A stretch of 64,000 bases of DNA from Rivularia sp. MS3 (GTDB taxonomy: Bacteria > Cyanobacteriota > Cyanobacteriia > Cyanobacteriales > Nostocaceae), in contig JAHCMI010000034.1 of assembly GCA_019192545.1 (NCBI GenBank), forward strand, positions 1 to 64,000. The letters are read 5' to 3'. The notes under the pieces were generated by a model. The model had not been told where the DNA came from and ran no database searches. It worked only from the letters and a program-made list of their open reading frames with translations. Position 1 is the first letter of the stretch. Each line of letters opens with the position of its first letter. Below are positions 46,788 to 56,055 of the stretch, in pieces. The position numbers and the translations under genes are program-made.

Positions 46788-47906
46788 TTAATTTCTTTGA
46801 TATCTCATTCCCGGAAGTTGTGAAATCAATCCCATTAACTCCAATTGCAATAAAGCACTCGAAACTTCTGCTGCGGGCATTTGGGTTTGTTGAATTATAA
46901 AATCAAAAGGCAAAGATTCCGAGGAAATAGCTTTCATTACCTGATGCAATTCGGGAGGTAAATTCGGCAAAGGCTTTTCTACCTCGGATGTAAAATTACT
47001 TACATTATTAACTTGAGGAATCGCACCTAACATTTTTAATAAATCATCTAATTCCTTAAGAATAGGAGTAGCACCTTGAGAAACTAATTTTAAGCATCCT
47101 TGAGAAGAAAAATCATCGAGTCTTCCCGGCAATGCGTAAACATCTCTACCGAATTCGTTGGCGTAGTCAGCAGTAATCAACGCACCAGATTTTTGAGGTG
47201 CTTCCATCACTAATACAGCCCGAGATAAACCTGCAATAATCCGATTGCGTCGAGGAAAGTGGGTTCTATGAGGTTGAGTTTTTGTCGGATATTCGCTGAC
47301 AACAAAGCCTTGATTTAAAATCTGTTCGTATAATTTGCGATTTTTTGCAGGATACACTATATCTACACCAGTTCCTAAAGCTGCAATGGTGCGTCCACCA
47401 GCTTTGATTGCAGCCGCATGTGAAGCGGTGTCGATTCCTTCAGCCAAGCCAGAAACCACCGTAAAACCATTTTGTACTAAAGCAGTGCTGATACGGCGAG
47501 TCCAACGGATACCGTATTCTGTAGGTTGTCGCGTTCCAACTATGGCAACAAGGGGTTTTTGCGCCGAATTTTCCGTTAAATCTAGCTTTCCACAGTAGTA
47601 AAGCACCGGTGGAGGGCTGGGAATTTCTAGTAACAAGCAAGGATATTCTGTATCTGCTGGAGTCCAGAAATTAGGATTTTCTTGTTCGTGCTGTTCTAAT
47701 AATTTTTCTGGATTTATTTGAGAACGTTGTTTAATTACTTTTTGTAAAGTTTGTAAACCAAAACCTTCAACTTCACCCAACTGCGAAGTATCTGCTTCCC
47801 AAGAGGTTTTCGGCGAACCGAAATGTTGGTTTAGCCTTTGCAATAGTATGGGGCCAACTCCTGAAACTCGCGACCAAGCTAACCAGTACGCACGTTCTTC
47901 CGTCAA
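46788..47906 (-). CDS. dprA: DNA-processing protein DprA (Smf)
   Basis: A 372-residue protein that loads RecA on incoming single-stranded DNA during natural transformation. The N-terminal part is a SAM-like/HhH region (about 8-80, GPILLQRLNQHFGS). The Rossmann fold shows VAIVGTRQPTEYGIRWTRRI, VVSGLAEGIDTASHAAAIKA, ALGTGVDIVYPAKNR, HFPRRNRIIAGLS and SGALITADYANEFGRDVYAL. A winged helix closes the protein. The start is TTG at 47906 (no ATG upstream). Convergent with gloB, 20 bases apart. Confidence 0.94.
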   Translation of the reverse strand: MTEERAYWLAWSRVSGVGPILLQRLNQHFGSPKTSWEADTSQLGEVEGFGLQTLQKVIKQRSQINPEKLLEQHEQENPNFWTPADTEYPCLLLEIPSPPPVLYYCGKLDLTENSAQKPLVAIVGTRQPTEYGIRWTRRISTALVQNGFTVVSGLAEGIDTASHAAAIKAGGRTIAALGTGVDIVYPAKNRKLYEQILNQGFVVSEYPTKTQPHRTHFPRRNRIIAGLSRAVLVMEAPQKSGALITADYANEFGRDVYALPGRLDDFSSQGCLKLVSQGATPILKELDDLLKMLGAIPQVNNVSNFTSEVEKPLPNLPPELHQVMKAISSESLPFDFIIQQTQMPAAEVSSALLQLELMGLISQLPGMRYQRN

Positions 47907-48031
47907 TGTTTTATCCTCATCCTTACCGGTTTAGTATTCCCAAAAATTGGATGAGGGGAGAGAAGGCAAAAGAGAGAAGCATTAAGAATGATTCAGAAAT
48001 CAAACCGGATTCCTATATCTACCTTTAACCT

Positions 48032-48688
48032 TCAACCTTTAACCTTCGTTTTTTGACCTTTTAAATATTCAAATACCGATTTATCTCCAATATCGGGAGG
48101 AATTGCCTGTATGGCTTTACGAATTGCGAAAATGATAAAAAATACTGCCCAAACTGCTAATAAAACTTTTTCTGCTTTTACCGGCAGAATATTGGTCATA
48201 TGTCCTAGAAGCAGCAGCGGAACTATGGGGGTTAATAGTTTTGTTTCTAAACGATTGAAGCAAAAAGCTTCTTTAAAATAAATGCCTGTCAATGCTACAA
48301 AAGTAAAACCAATTCCGAATATAGTTAGGGGATAATTATAAACTGTTTGTGCTAGGGTTTCGCTGTTGGAAAAAGCAATAACAATTGCAGAAATACTGCC
48401 AATTGCCCAAAATACTTGTAATGCTCGGTGCAACTCCACCATATAGATATGAATGGTTAACAAACTTATTCCCAGAGCAAGACTAAAACCGGCATACAAA
48501 AATGTGATTAATTGTAAATTGGGATTATCGTTAAATAATACCAAACCGGTACCGACAGCAAAGCAGAGTGCAGCGATCGCCAAACCGGCACGATAGATAA
48601 CTACGCCCAATCGGTCATCTTTTGTAATTGTAAATTCGCCAAATTGACCTTGATAGATTTCTGGTATCGATGCTGTTTGTGTTGTCAT
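48032..48688 (-). CDS. DUF2301 integral membrane protein
   Basis: A 218-residue protein with six or so hydrophobic segments (about 30-50, 58-78, 85-105, 120-140, 150-185). Its N-terminal part, YQGQFGEFTITKDDRLGVVI, and the whole layout match the DUF2301 family of cyanobacterial and plastid membrane proteins, whose role is unknown. The last 20 residues (LKGQKTKVKG) are encoded next to a run of TTTAACC heptamers at 48018-48050. It lies 130 bases behind dprA on the same strand. Confidence 0.82.
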   Translation of the reverse strand: MTTQTASIPEIYQGQFGEFTITKDDRLGVVIYRAGLAIAALCFAVGTGLVLFNDNPNLQLITFLYAGFSLALGISLLTIHIYMVELHRALQVFWAIGSISAIVIAFSNSETLAQTVYNYPLTIFGIGFTFVALTGIYFKEAFCFNRLETKLLTPIVPLLLLGHMTNILPVKAEKVLLAVWAVFFIIFAIRKAIQAIPPDIGDKSVFEYLKGQKTKVKG

Positions 48689-48768
48689 GGCTATTAAAGC
48701 TTAGTAGTTGCTAATCGGTGATTAAAAATACTGTTGAGCGATTATTTGTAATTTTCTTAATTATCTTG

Positions 48769-48888
48769 AGGAGTTACGCAACGCTGCATATTTTATTGTA
48801 GGGTGCTTGTACACTGACTAATTGTTAACTCAATAATCAGGTTGTAGTACGGCACCAACCAGCATTTTATGACAGTTGCGACCATTCC
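48769..48888. repeat. MITE-like repeat family A, copy in reverse orientation
   Basis: The reverse complement matches copies at 11392 and 56513: it contains GTGCTTGTACACTGACTAAT, TTGTTAACTCAATAATCAGG and GTAGTACGGCACCAACC, with ends GGAGTTACGCAACGCTGC and TGACAGTTGCGACCATTCC. The terminal inverted repeats are the clearest of all copies (TTGCGACCATTCC against GGAGTTACGCAA). Confidence 0.8.
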
Positions 48889-49009
48889 CGATCTGAATTA
48901 AACAAAATTAAATTAATTTTATTGTGATATATAAATGCTGCGATTGCTGTGTATTTTAAATTTAAATTTACATTTGTCAACCTATTCCCCATGCCCGATT
49001 CCCTATTCT

Positions 49010-51349
49010 CTATTCCCTACTGCCGAGCAATAAGTAAGTAGTCATTAAACCTTTTCCTTTGACTAAAATTTCTCCCCGTTTTTCTAAAATGAATTTGTCT
49101 TGTAATCTCTGAAAAGTATCTTCAGTTACTTGAATTTTTCCAGGTAAACCGTGAGATTCCATTCTGCTGGCAATATTAACAGTATTTCCCCATAAATCGT
49201 ATGAAAATTTTTGCAGTCCAATCACTCCAGCGACTACGGAACCAGTATGAATTCCGATGCGAATACTCAAATTTAAATTATTTCTTCTGTTAAAAGTTTC
49301 AATAGAATTTTGCATCTCTAATGCCATTGCAGCAATAGCCTGCGGATGATTTGAATTTCGGGTAGGTAAACCACCAACAACCATATAGGCATCACCGATA
49401 GTTTTAATCTTTTCTAAGTTATATTTAAGCGAAAGACGGTCAAATAGTGAAAAAATTTGATTTAGTAAGTTTACCAAAGTTTTAGCGGTCACCGAAGCTG
49501 CAATTTGAGTAAAACCGACAATATCAGCAAACATCACCGTTACATCTTCAAAATACTCGGCGATAGTACCAGGCTCTTGTTTCAAACGATTAGCGATGCT
49601 GGCTGGTAGAATATTAAGCAACAATTTTTCTGTCTGTTCTTGCTGATGGCGTAACGCTTTTTCTGCGGAGACTCTAGCAGTAACGTCTCGAAAAATAGCG
49701 CGTGCAGCGGCGGGTTTTCCTTCGATAAATTTACAGTTGAGATTTCCTTCTAGAAAAATAGTTCGACCATCTTTAGTCATAAATGCAGCTTGAAGCTGTT
49801 CAAAATTACCGCTTGACATGACTCGATAAAAAACATCTCGGCAGCGTATTCTAAAATCTGGATGTACAATATCAAATACGCTTATATTCTCGAGCTCGGA
49901 TTTGCTATATCCTAAAGTTTCTTGCCAAGCACGATTAGTATATAAAAATCTTCCGTAAGGATTAACCGACTGAATCAAATCGTTGGCATTTTCAAATAAA
50001 TCCCGGTATCTTTCTTCACTTTCTAAAAGTGCTGTTTCGGCTTGTTTTCGTTGTAAAAATTGCGCGATTTGACTGCCGATGGAAACCATCATTTGCAGCA
50101 AATCTTCATCTTTGAATAATACTTCTCTACTGAAGAAAATCATTACTCCCAAAATTCTGTTTTCGTTAATAATGGGAAACCCAAAGGCTGCATGTAATTC
50201 TGATTGTTCTACCCGATTATATCGCGGACAAATATCGTCATTCGCTATATCTTCACACCATACAGGGTCAAGAGTTTCCCAAACTTTACCTGCTAATCCC
50301 ACTCCAGGACTTAAAGTTGTTAACCAAGTAATTGCTTCAAATTCTCGCGCTTCAATTCTGCGAGAAGACCACATTTCTACACATCTTAAAACTGGATTTT
50401 TTGTCGCTTTATGGTTAACGCTAAGGTATTGATTCGGAGTCCATAATTCTCCTAAATCCCACTGTAAACTTTCACAAATTGCCTGTAAAATTTGCGGTAT
50501 GGCTTGTTTGACTGTAACTGATTCGGATAAAATATTTGTAATTGTATATTGGGCACTTTTACGCTGCTGACGGCGTTTTTTAGCAGTAATATCTCTACCA
50601 ATATAAACAATATCTTCTACCCCATTAATCTTCTTGCTAATTACCGAACAAGAAAAGGCAATCAATTTTCTTTCTCTTGATTTAGTTCGACAAACAACTT
50701 CTACATTCTGAAAATACTTTTTATATAAAGAGCGTTGCTGAATAGCTTTTTGTAGGAATTTGTTATCGTCGATAATTGAAGAAATCTGTTTATCAATTAT
50801 TTCTTCTTCCGTATAACCTAATAATTCTACTGTTGCTTTGTTGACTCTTTTAATTTTTCCAGCTTTAGTTGTCACAATCAACGCATCTGCCATTGAAGTG
50901 ATAACCTTATCCATATAATTTTTATAAGCAACTAAAGTACTTGAAAGCAGATTAGTTTCATTAACTCTTTGGTTCAGTTTTTGCTCTAAAAGCATTCGAT
51001 TAGTTACATCTTCAAATAAAATGATTAATCGATTTTCAGCCGGTTCGCCGACAATATATATATCTATGTAAAAATCACCTTTGTCTTCATTGCAGCGGTA
51101 AATACCTTCTAATTCAAATAGTTCCTGTTTTTCTTCTAGTATAGATGTCATGACTTTTTCAAGTCCCACAAATTCAGGGAACCCTAAACGGACATCTCTT
51201 TCTAAAATCACTTCTTGAGGATAATAAGCAAAATACCGCACATGCTTAGATAAACGTAAAATAGAAAAACTACTATCTAACTCCAAGCTTTCAAATTTGC
51301 GTGGTGTATTATGTTTATTAAAAATTCTCTCTAACACATGATATTTCAT
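49010..51349 (-). CDS. Class III adenylate cyclase with PAS and GAF domains
   Basis: A 779-residue cytosolic sensor. From the N-terminus: a PAS-like region (about 20-130), a coiled linker, a PAS domain (about 150-255, KAGKIKRVNKATVELLGYTE), a GAF domain (about 275-440), a PAS domain (about 445-565) and the cyclase domain (about 590-779). Metal ligands are D609 (MFADIVGFT) and D653 (IGDAYM). The adenine-selecting residues are K649 (EKIKTIG) and D718 (YDLWGNTVNIASR), so the product should be cAMP, not cGMP. GAF and PAS domains may sense a small ligand or redox state; no chromophore cysteine is obvious. It is monocistronic. Confidence 0.91.
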   Translation of the reverse strand: MKYHVLERIFNKHNTPRKFESLELDSSFSILRLSKHVRYFAYYPQEVILERDVRLGFPEFVGLEKVMTSILEEKQELFELEGIYRCNEDKGDFYIDIYIVGEPAENRLIILFEDVTNRMLLEQKLNQRVNETNLLSSTLVAYKNYMDKVITSMADALIVTTKAGKIKRVNKATVELLGYTEEEIIDKQISSIIDDNKFLQKAIQQRSLYKKYFQNVEVVCRTKSRERKLIAFSCSVISKKINGVEDIVYIGRDITAKKRRQQRKSAQYTITNILSESVTVKQAIPQILQAICESLQWDLGELWTPNQYLSVNHKATKNPVLRCVEMWSSRRIEAREFEAITWLTTLSPGVGLAGKVWETLDPVWCEDIANDDICPRYNRVEQSELHAAFGFPIINENRILGVMIFFSREVLFKDEDLLQMMVSIGSQIAQFLQRKQAETALLESEERYRDLFENANDLIQSVNPYGRFLYTNRAWQETLGYSKSELENISVFDIVHPDFRIRCRDVFYRVMSSGNFEQLQAAFMTKDGRTIFLEGNLNCKFIEGKPAAARAIFRDVTARVSAEKALRHQQEQTEKLLLNILPASIANRLKQEPGTIAEYFEDVTVMFADIVGFTQIAASVTAKTLVNLLNQIFSLFDRLSLKYNLEKIKTIGDAYMVVGGLPTRNSNHPQAIAAMALEMQNSIETFNRRNNLNLSIRIGIHTGSVVAGVIGLQKFSYDLWGNTVNIASRMESHGLPGKIQVTEDTFQRLQDKFILEKRGEILVKGKGLMTTYLLLGSRE

Positions 51350-51631
51350 CGTGGCGCTTTAAAATAAGTAAAAAGGAGAAAGAATAAAAAAAATTAAAAG
51401 TAAAACAGTAATTCAAATTTAATTTTTTTGTTAATCCTGTCTTCCTACTCTTAACCTTGTCAGTTAAATGTAGGCACCACTGATAATTGTATATGTACGC
51501 GATCTATTCAAACATTTATCTTGGAAACTAAAGTTTAAATGGGTTGCAATATTTCATATTCGCTATATCAGCGATGGACATTTTGCTTATTCATGCTTGA
51601 TTGACAATTAGTAGACATACTAACTATTCGT

Positions 51632-52327
51632 TCAAATGTTACCGTAAACAGGAATTGCTGCCCCTCGAATATCTTTTGCGGTTTCAGAAGCTAGAAAACA
51701 GATAACTTCTGCTAGGGATTTCGGTTTAACCCATTTATCGCTGTCTTCAGTGCCCATTGCGTTACGGTTAGCTTCGGTATCAATTACACTAGGGAGAACG
51801 CTGTTAGCGGTAATATTAGTACCTTTAGTTTCATCGGCAATAGCTTTAGTTAAGGCTACCACCCCAGCTTTTGAAGCACAGTAAGCAGCTAATTTACCTA
51901 CAGGTTCTACTGCACCACGAGAACCTATTGTAACAATACGACCGTAGTTATTCTGTAGCATCTTTATCAAAGAATACTTACAAGTAAGAAAAGTCGTATT
52001 TAAATTTAAATCAAAATCGTTTTTCCAGTCTTCAAAACTATATTCATCTGTTTTCCCCATTGAAAAACCACCTACTAAATGAATTAAAACGTCTACCTTT
52101 ACCATCGAATTAACGACGTTTTTTACAGAAGATTCTGATTTTAAATCCGCGCAAACAAATTGAACTCGATTTAAATCAGATGGCGAAATAATTTGCTTTA
52201 AGTTTTCGACATCTTCAGATTTGCGGTAAGGAATTGTCACAAACGCACCTTGTGCCAAAACTATTGGGGTTACACCTATACCCAATCCACCAGTAGCACC
52301 GGTAAGTAAAACTTGTTTATCTTTCAT
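51632..52327 (-). CDS. Short-chain dehydrogenase/reductase
   Basis: A 231-residue NAD(P)(H) Rossmann enzyme. The cofactor loop is LLTGATGGLG near the N-terminus, the NAG-like strand is LIHLVGGFSMG, the active-site Ser is in IVTIGSRGAV and the catalytic Tyr/Lys are in AAYCASKAGVVAL. The C-terminal part is a little shorter than usual and has the NSVLPSVIDTEANRNAMG element of the acyl-carrier/sugar-type SDRs. The substrate cannot be told. It stands alone on the minus strand. Confidence 0.9.
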   Translation of the reverse strand: MKDKQVLLTGATGGLGIGVTPIVLAQGAFVTIPYRKSEDVENLKQIISPSDLNRVQFVCADLKSESSVKNVVNSMVKVDVLIHLVGGFSMGKTDEYSFEDWKNDFDLNLNTTFLTCKYSLIKMLQNNYGRIVTIGSRGAVEPVGKLAAYCASKAGVVALTKAIADETKGTNITANSVLPSVIDTEANRNAMGTEDSDKWVKPKSLAEVICFLASETAKDIRGAAIPVYGNI

Positions 52328-52801
52328 AAATTATTTTTATCAAAGTCTAACTTTAAGATACCGCTTTTTTGTTCGGTATATGAGTCTGTACCTATTTTTG
52401 TTTGCGGTTCCAATTTAGTGTATTTTTGGTGTATGGCTGATGAAAAGCAGTAAAGCAGAAAGGAACCCGAACGATAAATTTGTAAGCTCAGAAGATATTG
52501 AGTAGCCTTTTTGTTAGGTATGGTCAATTTAGTCGTTTATTTTAGGATAATGGCAAACTATAGAAACTGCATTTATATTGAGTGTAAATTGGCTGCTTAG
52601 AGGATGGGCGGAAAAGTATAGTTTTTATCATAATTCTCGGATGATCCCCCTCTCCCCCCTATCCCCAGAGGGGGCCCCGAGTCCCCCCTTAAGAAGGGGG
52701 GTAAAAGTCCCCTAGTTTAGCGGGGGATTTAAGGGGATCTCAAAAGTTTCAAGTATCATTTATAGTGCATCATTACATCCTCTTAATTAAATTACAAACA
52801 A
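52328..52801. repeat. Spacer with C/G-rich hairpin cluster (52643-52739)
   Basis: 474 bases between divergent genes. The first 300 are plain, with no supported frame. At 52643-52739 lies a C/G-rich palindromic block: GATCCCCCTCTCCCC at one end, GGGGATTTAAGGGGATC at the other, and internal hairpins such as CCCCCCTTAAGAAGGGGGG. It is a common cyanobacterial intergenic element. Confidence 0.65.
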
Positions 52802-53620
52802 GTGAATATCAATAAATATAAATTATCTAGTTGGGTTTTAAGTTTAATTGCTGGAACTGTGGTTTTTTTATTGTGTTTTCAGGCACGGGTTAAAGCCGAT
52901 AATCCTAACGGTATCGATAATAAATCAGAGCCTGGTTGGAGTTTGTGGTTGGAAAAATATAAGGCGAAATATGCAGATTTTGAGGGAGCATCCCAATTTT
53001 GAACAAATATTTTACCCAACACCCTGGAAGGGTGGGGCTATATAAACAAAGCCCACCTTCGTGGGCTAAGAGGTTTCTAGCCCACGAAGGTGGGCTTTGT
53101 AATATTAGCCCCAGACTTATAGTCTGAGGGCTTTTTGCAAAATTGGGATGCTCCCGATTTTGATTCTGGTTTCTCGAATTTAGAATTAGGAGGATATCTT
53201 GAATTTGAAAATGCTTGTAAAACGTCTTCTGGGCTACCAGAATCTGAAATAGAATATTGGTTTAGATTAAGCAATCGGGTGAATCGTATCGGTACCGGAA
53301 AGGTTGAATACGCTTGCTGGAATGGAAAGCGTTTTTTACATACTCATGCGAGTACTGCGATTAAAAGCAGCGCGGGATTTGTTGATTGTCTGCGCGTTAA
53401 ATCTGCTGCTGGCGGCGTATTAATTATGTCTGAGCCAACAAATCAATCAACAATATTAAGAGTAATTGCTAATGGCAAAACTGTGAAGCCTAGTTATTCT
53501 CCGGCGATAATTAGCAATCAAGGCAATCGCATTTGGATTAGTTTAAGTTCCCCTGTGAAAGGATGGGTTTCTGATGGAGTTTTTTCTAGTAAAGGTAATT
53601 TAAGGTTGTGCAATTTATAG
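52802..53620 (+). pseudogene. Secreted SH3-like protein gene, broken by a MITE-like element
   Basis: The 5' part (52802-52983) encodes an N-terminal signal peptide (SSWVLSLIAGTVVFLLCFQA, cleavage near ARVKA-DN) and the start of a mature protein ending KYADF. The 3' part (from 53156) continues DSGFSNLELGG and runs to a stop at 53620; near the end it carries GNRIWISLSSPVKGWVSDG, as in bacterial SH3-like cell-wall domains. The 172-bp element plus one 8-bp target copy is 180 bp, so the frame is kept, but a TGA at 53000 stops translation. Removing the insert restores a 212-residue protein. The second part also opens with a TTG inside the element (53135). Function of the intact protein is unknown; a periplasmic or cell-wall role is likely. 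Confidence 0.82.
52984..53155. mobile_element. 172-bp MITE-like element with 18-bp ends and 8-bp target duplication
   Basis: Ends are the perfect inverted repeat GGGAGCATCCCAATTTTG and its complement (52984-53001, 53138-53155). The flanks are GATTTTGA on both sides (52976-52983, 53156-53163). No coding capacity. The interior has a perfect 23-bp palindrome (53046-53068 with 53078-53100) and a second hairpin with AGCCC-AGACT / AGTCT-GGGCTTTTT at 53107-53136. The mobilising transposase is not in this window. Confidence 0.88.
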
Positions 53621-54057
53621 TTGAAATATATCATATAATGGGTCTGAAAGTAATTCATAAAAATCGAATATTTCAGTTGTTTAAATCAGGCTGAAGAGAG
53701 ATAAATCTCGACTTATAAATATCTTTTCAGCAATTAAATTTCATATTAATATATAGCAATTTGATATGAGTTGTGAGAAAAATAAATTTCAGTAATCCGG
53801 TTTTTATCAAAAACCGAGTTTCTCAAATTTAAAAAATAATTTAGGAATGCAATAGCGTTTTAAAGATAATTATGCAATATATACATTTGTCGAATATTTT
53901 TATGCGAAAAGAAATAATTAACATCGCCTATTTGTTTGCCCTAGCGCTCGGTTAAAAGATAAAAATCCCGAGTAAAAAAAAGGTAAATACAATTTATCAA
54001 TCGAATCTACTCACAAAGCAAGATAAACTGGGATGGGAATTAATGATTTAATTCTTA
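53621..54057. other. Spacer upstream of the AbrB-type transporter
   Basis: 437 AT-rich bases; no gene, RNA or strong palindrome was found. Confidence 0.4.
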
Positions 54058-55230
54058 TTGTCAATATTTGTCTTAATAAATAGCTTCGTGATTTATAAAA
54101 TTCGATTTTTACAAAGATATGATTTTGAGGAATGGCAGCAGCAGTTAATTTCCTATATTCCTCAATTACAAATAATTGCATCTCAGCTAGCTTTAGGAAT
54201 TTTTGTTGGTTTTGTATTTAAGTGGTTGCAAATTCCTGTAGGCTGGCTTTTAGGTTCGATGATTGGGGGAATTGTCTATTCGGCTATTCAAGGTAATCCC
54301 CAGCCATTGCCGAAATTTTTCATTACTTTAGGTAAAGCTTTTATTGCCCTTGCGACTGCTGCACGTTTTTCTTGGGACACTATAAATGTTGCTGCTACTT
54401 ACGCAGTGCCTTTGCTGTTGTGCGTATTTATTTCTGGAATTTTAAGCTTGTTTCACGGATATCTATTGTCTCGCTGGTCTGGTATAGATAAGGTTACGGG
54501 TTTAGTTGCGTTTATTCCCGGTGCTGCTTCTAGCATTGTCCCTATTGCCGAAGAAATGGGGGCGGATGCTGTCGCCGTTGCAGTGTTTCAATATTTACGT
54601 TTATTACTAGTAGTACTACTGATACCTAGTGCTGCCGGTTTTTTCTTTCCAGTCGATTTGAATGATTCTATATCAACCGCGATCGCAACAACAGCGGTAA
54701 CAAATAGTTCTTCATTTCCTATGTGGTTGAATTTAATTGTATTAGCTGGATGTTGTGTTGTAGGAGTTTGGGGTGGCAATCGTTTGGGTTTACCAGCTTC
54801 TGGATTTTTAGGGACTTTTTTAATCGGACTAGCTGTGTTTTGGAGTTGCCCCTACGACTTAGTTGTTCCTCAATGGTTATTTGCTACGGGATTATTATGT
54901 GTAGGGCTTTCGATTGGAGTTAAATTTGATATCAAAACCGCAAATAAGCTTTTGAAAGCGGTGTTAATCGAAATCGTTTTAGTAATTTCGTTGATTCTTT
55001 TATGTCTTGGTGTCGGTTACGAGTTTCATGCATTTACCCACGTTGACACCATTACCTCTTTGCTAGGATTTACGCCAGGGGGGTTAGAAGCAATGGTTGC
55101 TACCGTCATGCAGTTGGGTGGTGACACGGGTTTAGTATTAGCAATGCAGTTAACGCGAATGTTAATTATTATCGCTTTGGGGCCTTGGTTAGTAAATTTA
55201 GCGATGAAAGCAGCAAGCAGCGAGCAGTAA
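54058..55230 (+). CDS. AbrB-family membrane protein (putative transporter/regulator)
   Basis: A 390-residue integral membrane protein with about 10 helices arranged as two halves. Each half carries the family motif: GLVAFIPGAASSIVPIAEEMGAD in the first and LLGFTPGGLEAMVATVMQLGGD in the second. The family (PF05145, once named for ammonia monooxygenase) probably moves small molecules; the substrate is not known. The frame begins with TTG at 54058 (MSIFVLINSFV), and no ATG lies before the first helix, so the start is uncertain. The C-terminus (KAASSEQ) is encoded by the GAGCAGT-type heptamer that fills the intergenic space. Confidence 0.84.
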   Translation: MSIFVLINSFVIYKIRFLQRYDFEEWQQQLISYIPQLQIIASQLALGIFVGFVFKWLQIPVGWLLGSMIGGIVYSAIQGNPQPLPKFFITLGKAFIALATAARFSWDTINVAATYAVPLLLCVFISGILSLFHGYLLSRWSGIDKVTGLVAFIPGAASSIVPIAEEMGADAVAVAVFQYLRLLLVVLLIPSAAGFFFPVDLNDSISTAIATTAVTNSSSFPMWLNLIVLAGCCVVGVWGGNRLGLPASGFLGTFLIGLAVFWSCPYDLVVPQWLFATGLLCVGLSIGVKFDIKTANKLLKAVLIEIVLVISLILLCLGVGYEFHAFTHVDTITSLLGFTPGGLEAMVATVMQLGGDTGLVLAMQLTRMLIIIALGPWLVNLAMKAASSEQ

Positions 55231-55269
55231 GCAAATAAGTGGGGAAGCGGGGGAGCAGGGGGAGAGGGG

Positions 55270-55332
55270 TTCGTAGTTGCGCCGTATTCACCAAATATGT
55301 AGCATAAGAAGGTGAAAATGTCGCAACTACAA
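55270..55332. repeat. Hairpin with GTAGTTGCG arms
   Basis: GTAGTTGCG (55273-55281) and CGCAACTAC (55322-55330), inner TTCACC / GGTGAA. The arms repeat those of the large palindrome at 10165-10283. Confidence 0.6.
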
Positions 55333-55382
55333 ACTTTGATTACCCCACATACTCCCTTCCCGGCAGAAGATTACCGTTTGGG

Positions 55383-55423
55383 GTTGAGTGAGAGAGTGAG
55401 AGAGGGAGGGAGTGAGGGAGAAA
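55383..55423. repeat. GA-rich simple repeat
   Basis: GAGTGAGAGAGTGAGAGAGG and GAGGGAGTGAGGGAG form a short purine-only tract. Confidence 0.6.
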
Positions 55424-55486
55424 TTTTCATAGGAAATCTTAGAGCGGAATGGGAGTAAGTTATGAGGGGTAAGCGAAAAAGCAGCT

Positions 55487-55553
55487 AAATCATATATTCG
55501 GGCAGGGATGCCCACCCTACAAGAGTTGTAATAATGCCGGATTATATGATTTA
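55487..55553. repeat. 67-bp element with 18-bp near-perfect terminal inverted repeats
   Basis: AAATCATATATTCGGGCA at the left and TGCCGGATTATATGATTT at the right; three mismatches in 18. It may be a tiny MITE. Confidence 0.6.
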
Positions 55554-55571
55554 AATGCTCCACAGCTTAAA

Positions 55572-55616
55572 GCAATGGAATTTGTAGGTTGGGTTGAACG
55601 GAGTGAAACCCAACAC
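55572..55616. repeat. TAGGTTGGGTTGAACGGAGT-type dispersed repeat
   Basis: TGTAGGTTGGGTTGAACGGA then GTGAAACCCAACACTTTG is a palindromic repeat common in cyanobacteria. The reverse complement matches the site split by the IS1634 element at 30900/33130. Confidence 0.7.
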
Positions 55617-55859
55617 TTTGGTTTTACTAGCTTATGCAGCGCTTAAAATGAAAGAAGAGCGGCTTGAGCGGAATCAGAACTACTTGCGTAAAACACAACG
55701 TTAAATAAATTACAATTTAATAAGCTAGCTTCAACATTCTATTTATTGCTTTGTGTTCCCCATGCCCTTTCTAGATAATGTTTCCCTGACTTAATTGTTT
55801 CAATATGTTTCTAAGTAATTGACTGTAAATTTAATTACATTTAGATTATTCACAGAGTT

Positions 55860-56055
55860 GCGATACATCAAAATCGACGCATCTCGCCAGAACCTTGAAA
55901 ACCCTATAACTTCGTTGAGATGCGTCGATAGCTTATGCAGCAAGGCTTTCAGACGACAAAATTGGCGATTTACTCGGAAAATTTTTCCATTTTTTCGAGA
56001 TGCGTCGATTGGGGTATTCCAAACCCCTGCTGTGTAAGGGTTCTAGAAGTGAACT
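55860..56055 (+). promoter_or_regulatory. Probable CRISPR leader with repeated GAGATGCGTCGAT motif
   Basis: The block just before the first CRISPR repeat has three copies of one 13-base motif: inverted at 55873-55885 (ATCGACGCATCTC), direct at 55917-55929 (GAGATGCGTCGAT) and direct at 55997-56009. It ends in TAAGGGTTCTAGAAGTGAACT before the repeat. Cyanobacterial CRISPR leaders have such conserved, motif-rich layouts. The leader role is inferred from position and orientation. Confidence 0.6.

Noticed and set aside
52324-52527. 67-codon minus-strand frame upstream of the SDR gene
   Set aside because: No ribosome site or family, and it covers the probable promoter of the SDR gene.
55327-55563. 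78-codon minus-strand frame
   Set aside because: It is made of the GA-rich repeat and a palindromic element; no support as a gene.
56017-56047. Possible degenerate third CRISPR repeat (TTCCAAACCCC...AAGGGTTCTAGAA)
   Set aside because: It matches the repeat only in TTCCAAACC and a C/G stem, and the distance to repeat 1 does not fit one spacer.
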